Assembly (NCBI GenBank): GCA_023136785.1
Contig: JAGLQP010000099.1
Span: forward strand, 1 to 6,832
DNA from: Spirochaetales bacterium
GTDB lineage: Bacteria > Spirochaetota > Spirochaetia > SZUA-6 > DRHE01
Direction of reading: 5' to 3'
Length of the DNA stretch: 6,832 bases
Part shown: positions 1 through 4,614 of the stretch, piece by piece
Position numbering within the stretch: the first letter of the stretch is position 1
Layout of the letters: each line of letters begins with the position of its first letter
The notes under the pieces: model-generated
What the model was told of the DNA's origin: nothing
The model's database searches: none
What the model saw: the letters and a program-made list of their open reading frames with translations, nothing else
Translations under genes and position numbers: made by a program

Positions 1-245
1 TCCAGGATTGTCCCGAACCCTAATAAAATCGCTGAACTATTCGAGTTTTTACGCAGGCATCTTTCGCCTTTTTTTGGTCCGGCCAATTACTCGTCAACGA
101 TGTAGTGTACCAAAGCCGTCGCCGTGCTTGATGCCATTCTTACGAATCAGATAAACGATCAGTCGTTTGCAATTTTCCCCAGACGATGATAATGCTTTTC
201 CAGCTGTCTTTTGTTGCAAGCTCCTCGGCGTTTTTTGTGTCCTGA
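1..245. other. Stretch without a convincing gene
   Basis: No ORF here looks clearly real. An 81-residue minus-strand frame over 94-339 has poor protein character and overlaps the small HTH ORF. A 39-residue minus-strand frame (ATG at 259, TAA at 142-140) has more protein-like content, including the run KSIIIVWGKL, and overlaps the end of the preceding ORF, but it lacks a Shine-Dalgarno sequence. It may be the debris of a longer gene. A weak AGGC/GCCT hairpin followed by a T run lies at 55-75 on the plus strand. Confidence 0.4.
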
Positions 246-413
246 TTAAGTCCTGACATAGCGGGACATGGCAAGAGTGTATGGCTTTTCCGGATGGAGT
301 GGCGTCACAGCATTGACGTTGTTGATCGTCGCTATACAAACACCGTATTCAGCCGCAAGGTCTTTAACTTTTTCGCCGTTCTTATACCTCTCACGAATGG
401 TGATTGCTTCCAT
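246..413 (-). CDS. Small resolvase-type HTH protein, possibly a truncated remnant
   Basis: This 55-residue ORF contains a segment, roughly residues 4-32 (RERYKNGEKVKDLAAEYGV, then CIATINNV), that matches the pattern of resolvase/HTH_7-type helix-turn-helix domains: an arginine-rich first helix, a 'G-x-x-x-x-x-LA-x-x-Y-G-V' core and an 'ATI' recognition helix. The role would be DNA binding. A possible SD (AAGGG) precedes the ATG at 413. The same frame continues upstream past a TAA at 428-426 to another ATG at 455 that has a good SD (GGAGG at 464-460). The original gene may therefore have started at 455 and been broken by a nonsense change, or the two frames may simply be consecutive. The C-terminal half (after residue 33) is not recognisable. 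It lies downstream of the 95-residue ORF on the same strand. Confidence 0.4.
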   Translation of the reverse strand: MEAITIRERYKNGEKVKDLAAEYGVCIATINNVNAVTPLHPEKPYTLAMSRYVRT

Positions 414-425
414 ATCGCCCTTATT

Positions 426-713
426 TTACAATCGACGTATACCGGCTGTTTTCATCTCGCCTCCGCCATTGGCAATTTCCTGGCATGTAATCTTTGTTGC
501 TGTCAATTCAGGCGATAATTGAAACTGCTCGACCACCATGTTGCGGGCATAGGACTTGGTGAGGTCTCGGTTGAAATCCTGCATGCTGAAATGCCCACCG
601 CCTTCCTTGTATGCCCCGTAGCCGTCCCCGGTGAGTTCAAGGGTCTCTCCGTTCTCGGACCATTTCGCTCCTATAAAGTTCTTTTCTTTGATCCCTTTGG
701 GATTGATCAGCAT
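426..713 (-). CDS. Hypothetical protein of about 95 residues in element region
   Basis: I do not recognise the family. The predicted protein starts MLINPKGIKEKNFIGAKW and is mildly hydrophilic, with a glycine-rich middle (GDGYGAYKEGGGHF, about residues 29-42) and a regular C-terminal part (QDFNRDLTKSYARNMVVEQF, about 45-64). It reads as genuine protein, unlike the shadow frames around it. The open frame extends upstream to 1085, but that upstream part is antisense-like and overlaps the HTH gene. The start is uncertain: ATG at 713, GTG at 719, or fusion to the HTH gene through a frameshift near the A5 run at about 764-768. There is no clear SD before 713. A stop codon at 428-426 ends it, just before the small HTH ORF in the same frame. 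Confidence 0.45.
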   Translation of the reverse strand: MLINPKGIKEKNFIGAKWSENGETLELTGDGYGAYKEGGGHFSMQDFNRDLTKSYARNMVVEQFQLSPELTATKITCQEIANGGGEMKTAGIRRL

Positions 714-996
714 GTCCACGTCGACACTGTTCCAGTGCGTTTGTGTATTGCATGACCGGTGTGCTTTTTGATATTGCTGGCGTGACAGGTTCGAACTCTC
801 GAGCCTCAAGCCACGCCCGGAGCTTCTCGGGCCGGAAAAAAACATTCCTTCCGCTCCGGACGAAAGGGACTTCCCCCTTCCGTACCCAGTTTCGCAATGT
901 TTGGGGGTGGACACCGAGAATCTTCGCAGCCTCAGCGTTGTCGATACAGCCCTCGGGTATCCGTTTGTGATAGGATTTCTTCGTCTCGGTAGACAT
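637..996 (-). CDS. Excisionase/MerR-type helix-turn-helix DNA-binding protein
   Basis: The protein is 119 residues from the ATG at 996. Residues of about 14-65 form an HTH_17/excisionase-type winged helix: an 'NAEAAKILGVHPQTLRNWVR' helix-turn-helix, a short wing with basic residues (KGEVPFVRSGRNVFF) and a closing 'RPEKLRAWLEARE' helix. Such proteins are small DNA-binding factors, often recombination directionality factors (Xis) of phages and integrative elements, or transcription regulators. The ATG at 996 is chosen because AGGAG at 1010-1006 sits 9 nt away; the ATG at 1005 would have no spacing. After about residue 88 the frame becomes arginine-rich and overlaps the better-looking 95-residue ORF, so the natural C-terminus probably lies near residue 85-90 or the gene is frameshifted. 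Confidence is high for the HTH domain and low for the tail. Confidence 0.7.
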   Translation of the reverse strand: MSTETKKSYHKRIPEGCIDNAEAAKILGVHPQTLRNWVRKGEVPFVRSGRNVFFRPEKLRAWLEAREFEPVTPAISKSTPVMQYTNALEQCRRGHADQSQRDQRKELYRSEMVRERRDP

Positions 997-1005
997 TCTG
1001 CACAT

Positions 1006-1010
1006 CTCCT
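1006..1010 (-). promoter_or_regulatory. Shine-Dalgarno AGGAG of the HTH gene
   Basis: The minus strand reads AGGAG here, 9 nt before ATG 996 and directly abutting ATG 1005. It therefore decides the start of the HTH protein in favour of 996. Confidence 0.6.
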
Positions 1011-1023
1011 GTGTTTGAAGTCC

Positions 1024-1036
1024 CGCCCTACGGGCG
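1024..1036 (-). promoter_or_regulatory. Perfect palindrome in the leader of the HTH gene
   Basis: CGCCC and GGGCG are separated by three bases, 13 nt upstream of the SD of the HTH gene. It could be an operator, possibly autoregulatory, or a leader hairpin. No T run follows, so it is not a terminator. The function is inferred from position only. Confidence 0.25.
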
Positions 1037-1130
1037 AGCTAACAACTTTCATACCAGAGACGCGCCACATCCATAGGAAGGGCAATCGTAGCAGATGAGC
1101 GCCATGCTCCGGCCGCCTTTACCGCCGTTG

Positions 1131-1148
1131 AAAAAGGGCGTTTGCCCT
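1131..1148 (-). terminator. Candidate intrinsic terminator, minus strand
   Basis: Read on the minus strand, a 5-bp stem AGGGC/GCCCT with an AAAC loop is followed directly by TTTTT. The stem is short, so strength is uncertain. It would stop leftward transcription coming from the selC side before it reaches the HTH gene at 996, and it would separate the repeat-rich attachment region from the element genes. Confidence 0.4.
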
Positions 1149-1195
1149 CAGTGGTTGCTTCCGACTCTAAAGCTGCTAAATTGAATCAGAAACGT

Positions 1196-1240
1196 AAAGT
1201 GGTTTGTAAAGTACTTTGAGAGTATATGAAAAGTATATGT
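1196..1240. repeat. Four AAAGT-type direct repeats at 11-12 bp period
   Basis: Copies begin at 1196 (AAAGTGGTTTG), 1208 (AAAGTACTTTG), 1219 (AGAGTATATGA) and 1230 (AAAGTATATGT). Spacings are 12, 11 and 11 bp, close to one helical turn, so all copies would face the same side of the DNA. The first two agree at 9 of 11 positions, and the last two share AGTATATG. The array lies about 110-155 bp from the anticodon loop of the tRNA fragment, a distance typical of arm-type sites of tyrosine recombinases or of excisionase sites. That role is inferred. Confidence 0.5.
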
Positions 1241-1250
1241 TTCGAGTCGC

Positions 1251-1333
1251 TACTCTCGTTATTTCCCGATATTTTTCATTAGCACCTATTTACTTTAACT
1301 TCTTACATAAGTTATAAGTAGCTATCGAGAGTA
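1251..1333. repeat. 8-bp inverted repeat flanking the AT-rich spacer
   Basis: TACTCTCG at 1251-1258 is the exact reverse complement of CGAGAGTA at 1326-1333. A third copy of the core, GAGAGTA, occurs at 1218-1224. A separate inverted repeat, AACTT/AAGTT, sits at 1297-1313 between the arms. These could be protein-binding sites of the attachment region. A cruciform is possible but the arms are short. Confidence 0.35.
1289..1318 (+). promoter_or_regulatory. Candidate rightward promoter upstream of selC fragment and selAB
   Basis: TTTACT at 1289-1294 (4 of 6 to TTGACA) and TATAAG at 1313-1318 (5 of 6 to TATAAT) are separated by 18 bp in an AT-rich stretch. Transcription would start near 1325 and run through the tRNA fragment into selA and selB. 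If the element has cut off the native selC promoter, a promoter at this place would be needed to express selAB. AT-rich DNA produces such matches easily, so the call is tentative. Confidence 0.3.
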
Positions 1334-1344
1334 CAGACACTCGT

Positions 1345-1409
1345 AACGGCCTTCAAAACCGTTGGTCGTCTTGAAAAGGCGACGGCAGGTTCGATTCCTG
1401 CTTCTTCCG
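1345..1409 (+). tRNA. selC: tRNA-Sec (UCA) 3' fragment; 5' half missing
   Basis: The anticodon stem-loop is at 1345-1363 with loop CTTCAAA (1351-1357) and anticodon TCA (1353-1355), which reads UGA. A long variable arm follows (GTCGTC 1365-1370, loop TTGAAAA, GGCGAC 1378-1383), then the T arm (GCAGG 1385-1389, loop TTCGATT, CCTGC 1397-1401) and the 3' acceptor strand TTCTTCC with G1409. CCA is not encoded. A UCA anticodon with a large extra arm, directly before selA-selB, identifies selC. No matching GGAAGAA strand or D arm with a GG loop exists upstream, so this is a fragment and cannot give a functional tRNA by itself. C1350 opposite A1358 breaks the last pair of the anticodon stem. Confidence 0.8.
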
Positions 1410-1410
1410 A
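1351..1410 (+). other. Putative attachment-site core (attL/attR) in selC
   Basis: If an element recombined into selC, the DNA identical between both ends should run from the anticodon loop to about the tRNA 3' end, here 1351-1410. The stem arms AACGG (1345-1349) and CCGTT (1359-1363) form an inverted repeat around the loop, a usual arrangement for integrase core sites in tRNA anticodon loops. The left limit is inferred from the C1350-A1358 mismatch. Confidence 0.45.
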
Positions 1411-1420
1411 AACCTTGAAG

Positions 1421-2782
1421 ATGAAAAAGCCCAGTCAAAGCTCTCTTTCCCGGCTGCCTCAGATCGAAAGGCTTCTCGAAACCGACGAACTCAACTCCTG
1501 GTTTTCCCGGCTCAGCCGGCCCCTGGTCGCCCGACTGGCCGCCGAGACGATCGAGGAGGCCAGGGAAAGGATTCAAGGGGGAGAGGCCTTTCCGGGAGCC
1601 GAGACCATTGTCCGGGCTGCCCTGAAGCGCTGCCGGGAAACGGCAAGGCGCAGGATCCATCATCTGATCAATGCCACGGGTGTGATGCTTCACACCAACC
1701 TGGGTCGGGCGCCCATCTCCAGGACGGCCTGGCACTCCGCCGAGGCGGTCAACACGGGCTTTTCCAATCTGGAATTCGATCTGCAGACGGGCAAACGGGG
1801 AAAACGAAAAGGGATCATCCCCGATCTCCTCTCTCTCCTGGTCGGTTCCGAGGGCGCTCTGATGGTGAACAACAACGCCGCCGGGGTATTCCTGATCCTC
1901 TCGGCCTTGGCCAAGGGAAAGGAAGTGATCGTTTCCCGGGGAGAACAGGTGCAGATCGGCGGCGGCTTCCGCATCCCCGAGATCCTGGCCCAATCCGGGG
2001 CGCAGATGGTGGAGGTTGGCACCACCAACATCACCCGCCTCGAGGATTACACAGCCGCCCTCGGCGCGGATACCGCCATGGTCCTGATGGTGCATAGCTC
2101 CAATTTCCGCATCCGAGGTTTCACGGCCCGGCCTTCGATCCGTGAACTGGCCTCGAGCCTTCCTGATGACGTGCTCATGGTCGTGGATCAGGGCTCCGGG
2201 ACGACTACGGAGCGAATCCCCGGCGAGCAGTCGGTCAGCCACTATCTGAACTCCGGAGCCCACCTGGTCAGCTTCTCGGGAGATAAGGTGCTCGGCGGTC
2301 CCCAAGCCGGCTTCATCGTGGGAAAGGAGGAATTGATTCAGACCCTGGCGCGGCACCCGCTGAACAGAGTATTTCGACCGGGTAAAACCATCTTCTCCTT
2401 GATGGAGGAGGCTCTGATAGCCAGGCTCAACCGGACGGTACCTCCGCCGGTCGAGGCTGTGTTGAACCTGCCCTTTGCAGAACTCCAAGAACGGGGAAAA
2501 ACCCTACTCTCCGATCTACCCTCGGGTCGAGCCCGCCTGGTCGAATCCACGGTGACCACCGGAGGGGGAAGCGCCCCGGATGAGCGTTTTCCCTCCCTGT
2601 CGATCGAGCTCGAGTCCGCCGAAAGGCCGCAGGGCCTCCTGACGGCTCTGCGGGAGCTGGATCCCCCGATTATCGGAATCATCGTCGACGGCAAGGTCCA
2701 GCTCAATCTGGCCACCCTGCTCGCCGAAGAGCTGCAGGCGGTCAAGGAAGCCCTGAATCAGCTGCTAAGCGGGAAATCCTGA
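1421..2782 (+). CDS. selA: L-seryl-tRNA(Sec) selenium transferase SelA
   Basis: SelA is a PLP enzyme of the cytosol that converts seryl-tRNA(Sec) to selenocysteyl-tRNA(Sec) with selenophosphate. The protein has 453 residues, close to the 463 of E. coli. Visible motifs are an N-terminal 'LPQIERLLET' tRNA-binding region, 'INATGVMLHTNLGRAP' (about 83-98), 'NNNAAGVFLIL', 'IGGGFRIPEI', 'EVGTTN', and the PLP site 'SFSGDKVLGGPQAGFIVG' with the Schiff-base lysine at 289. ATG 1421 was chosen; an in-frame TTG at 1415 is the only alternative. No good SD precedes it, and the tRNA fragment ends only 11 nt upstream, as expected if selC and selA were co-transcribed. The frame is open back to 1322 but has no start there. 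selB follows after 17 nt. Slightly unusual residues are 'RPGK' at about 344-347, where E. coli has 'RVDK', and 'DQGSG' where DLGSG is usual. Confidence 0.96.
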   Translation: MKKPSQSSLSRLPQIERLLETDELNSWFSRLSRPLVARLAAETIEEARERIQGGEAFPGAETIVRAALKRCRETARRRIHHLINATGVMLHTNLGRAPISRTAWHSAEAVNTGFSNLEFDLQTGKRGKRKGIIPDLLSLLVGSEGALMVNNNAAGVFLILSALAKGKEVIVSRGEQVQIGGGFRIPEILAQSGAQMVEVGTTNITRLEDYTAALGADTAMVLMVHSSNFRIRGFTARPSIRELASSLPDDVLMVVDQGSGTTTERIPGEQSVSHYLNSGAHLVSFSGDKVLGGPQAGFIVGKEELIQTLARHPLNRVFRPGKTIFSLMEEALIARLNRTVPPPVEAVLNLPFAELQERGKTLLSDLPSGRARLVESTVTTGGGSAPDERFPSLSIELESAERPQGLLTALRELDPPIIGIIVDGKVQLNLATLLAEELQAVKEALNQLLSGKS

Positions 2783-2786
2783 GACT

Positions 2787-2793
2787 GGAGGAG
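2787..2793 (+). promoter_or_regulatory. Strong Shine-Dalgarno of selB (GTG start)
   Basis: GGAGGAG lies 6 nt before the GTG at 2800 and just after the selA TGA (2780-2782). It fixes the non-ATG start of selB. Confidence 0.75.
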
Positions 2794-2799
2794 AACTGC

Positions 2800-4614
2800 G
2801 TGTACGTTATCGGAACCGCCGGGCATGTGGATCACGGAAAGACTCTTCTGATCGAAGCTCTTACCGGGATCAATACGGACAGATTGCCTGAGGAAAAACG
2901 CCGCGGTCTGACCATCGACCTGGGATTTGCCCACTTCTACACGGAACAAGGCGAACCGGTGGGGGTGATCGATGTGCCGGGGCATGAACGCTTTATCCGC
3001 AACATGGTGGCGGGGGCCTGGTCTCTGGATCTGGCCCTGCTGAGCGTGGCTGCGGATGACGGCTGGATGCAGCAATCCGCCGATCACACCCGGGTCCTGC
3101 GTCTGATGGGCGTTCCCCGGTTGATCGCGGTCATAACCAAGACTGACCTTGTTTCCGCTGAGCGGGCCCAGCAGGCCGCCGAGCAGGCTGTGACGGAGTG
3201 TCGGGCTTCAGGATATGCCGATGTCCCCACGGCTGCCGTGTCCGCACCTTCCGGTCGGGGCATCGAAGCCCTCAAGAGGTTGATCCTCGAGCAACTGGCA
3301 GCCCTACCCCCTCCGGCTGAGAGCTTCGCCCACATCTACGTGGACAGGGTGTTCACTGTGAAAGGCTCCGGGTTGGTGGTGACCGGGAGCCTGAGGGGAG
3401 GTGCGCTGCGGCGAGGGGAGGAGCTGAGCTTACTCCCCCAGAAAAAACGGGTGCGGATTCGGGGCTTGCAGTCCTACTACAAGGAGTGCGAGCATGTCGA
3501 ACCGGTCTCCCGAGTGGCGGTGAATCTTTCCGGGATCGACACGGGACAGATCAACAGGGGGGACTGCCTGACCGTAGGGAAATCTCCGTTCCAGGTAGTG
3601 GGAGAGTTCATCGCCCGCATCCAGACGGATTCCATCAAGAGGGACACCGAGTTGGAGATCGCCGCGGGCACGGGGCACCAGATAGCCCGGCTGACCCGTT
3701 TTTCTTCGGGAGACCTGGTGCGAATCCGCTGCAGCCGGCAGATCCCCCTGCTTTGGAACCAGCCGATCGTGCTGATCCAGAAGGGAGGAAGCGCCATCCT
3801 GGGCGGGGGGCGTGTGCTGTGGCTCGGCAAGACCAACAAACAGCAGCGGCTGATTCTCGAGCGGACAGAGCCTACTCTGCCGGCAGAGCTCGCTCCGGAG
3901 CATCTATCCGCATTGAAGCTGGCTTTGGAGGGAGCGATCGCCCCGGACCAAGCCAAGGGCCTGCATCTGCCCGCCGACCTGCGGCAGCGAACCGTGGAAC
4001 TGGACGGCTGGATCGTGTCGGCAGAGTACCACGACCGCCTGGGCAAGCGGATCAGGGAGTTGGCCGCCGCGCCGGGGGGGTTGAGGATCGACGAGCTGGC
4101 CACCAAGATTCGGGCTGAATCGAATGCGCTCCAGCGGCTTCTCGCTCTGAAGCTGGTGGAGCGGGGAGATTTGACTCTTCGAGGGGGCATCCTCTTTCCC
4201 GCCGGTGGACAGTCGCCCCAGGTGTCTCCGATGGGCCGCCAGCTGCTCCGGGATCTGCAGGCAGCGGGTAGCCGGGGGCTGGAGCTGAGCAAGCTGAAAA
4301 TAGAGGGGGCCAGGAAGGAGCTTCGCAACCTGGTACGGACCGATCTGGCGGTCAGCCTGGATGGGGACATCTACTACGAGAAGGAGATTTATCTCGGCCT
4401 GGCACGAACCTGTCTCGCCGATCTGGAACTGGGAAGCACCTTGACCATCGGTGAGGCCAAGACCCGCACCGCCCTGTCCCGCAAATATATCATTCCCCTG
4501 CTCAACCGCATGGAGAGGGACGGGTTCGTAAAACGCAGCGGCGATGACCGTATCGTCACCGGCGGTCCCACCACACTTGAGTCCCGATCAAGGTCAGCAG
4601 CAGACCAAGGATGA
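2800..4614 (+). CDS. selB: Selenocysteine-specific elongation factor SelB
   Basis: SelB is a GTPase that carries Sec-tRNA(Sec) to the ribosome and binds the SECIS element of selenoprotein mRNAs. At 604 residues it matches the 614 of E. coli. The G domain shows G1 GHVDHGKT (8-15), the switch I region around EEKRRGLTIDLGF (31-43), G3 DVPGHE (58-63), G4 TKTD (113-116) and G5 SAPSG (149-153). Beta-barrel EF-Tu-like domains follow to about 345, then winged-helix repeats to the C-terminus, ending in 'RKYIIPLLNRMERDGFVKRSGDDRIV' type WH4 (about 561-586), which binds SECIS RNA. The last 18 residues (from TGGPTT) go beyond the usual end of the family and are encoded opposite the 3' end of the MFS gene. 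Start GTG with a strong SD; 17 nt after selA, so co-transcribed. Confidence 0.96.
   Translation: MYVIGTAGHVDHGKTLLIEALTGINTDRLPEEKRRGLTIDLGFAHFYTEQGEPVGVIDVPGHERFIRNMVAGAWSLDLALLSVAADDGWMQQSADHTRVLRLMGVPRLIAVITKTDLVSAERAQQAAEQAVTECRASGYADVPTAAVSAPSGRGIEALKRLILEQLAALPPPAESFAHIYVDRVFTVKGSGLVVTGSLRGGALRRGEELSLLPQKKRVRIRGLQSYYKECEHVEPVSRVAVNLSGIDTGQINRGDCLTVGKSPFQVVGEFIARIQTDSIKRDTELEIAAGTGHQIARLTRFSSGDLVRIRCSRQIPLLWNQPIVLIQKGGSAILGGGRVLWLGKTNKQQRLILERTEPTLPAELAPEHLSALKLALEGAIAPDQAKGLHLPADLRQRTVELDGWIVSAEYHDRLGKRIRELAAAPGGLRIDELATKIRAESNALQRLLALKLVERGDLTLRGGILFPAGGQSPQVSPMGRQLLRDLQAAGSRGLELSKLKIEGARKELRNLVRTDLAVSLDGDIYYEKEIYLGLARTCLADLELGSTLTIGEAKTRTALSRKYIIPLLNRMERDGFVKRSGDDRIVTGGPTTLESRSRSAADQG

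Larger units (their letters stand above)
1..1350. mobile_element. Probable end of an integrative element inserted in selC
   Basis: This stretch ends exactly where a selenocysteine tRNA loses its 5' half, and what replaces that half is AT-rich, repeat-rich DNA. Leftward it carries an excisionase-type HTH gene, an unrecognised protein and a small HTH ORF, all on the minus strand. selC is an established integration hotspot for tyrosine-recombinase islands, and such insertions leave a tRNA 3' fragment at one end and a complete tRNA at the other. The base composition is visibly different from selA-selB. No integrase is in the window, so the element's type and its left boundary are unknown. An alternative is a local deletion or rearrangement that removed the 5' half of selC. 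Confidence 0.55.

Noticed and set aside
55..75. AGGC/GCCT hairpin followed by a T7 run, plus strand
   Set aside because: Only 4 bp of stem with a 7-nt loop and no upstream gene visible; too weak to call a terminator.
140..259. 39-residue minus-strand ORF overlapping the end of the small HTH ORF
   Set aside because: Reasonable amino acid content but no SD, very short and no recognisable domain; kept only as a comment.
785..812. tRNA T-loop-like string AGGTTCGAACTCTCG
   Set aside because: The flanks do not pair as a T stem and no acceptor or anticodon arm surrounds it; it lies inside the HTH gene.
1..1340. CRISPR array or toxin-antitoxin pair in the left region
   Set aside because: Repeats are too short and lack spacers of constant length; the small ORFs do not form a recognisable toxin-antitoxin pair.
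1322..2488. 388-residue minus-strand open frame opposite selA
   Set aside because: Low-complexity, glycine/arginine/histidine-rich antisense shadow of a clearly conserved gene in GC-rich DNA.
3477..4370. 297-residue minus-strand frame and a 210-residue plus-strand frame (3486-4118) inside selB
   Set aside because: Serine/arginine-rich or arginine/glycine/proline-rich shadows; SelB is conserved over the whole stretch.
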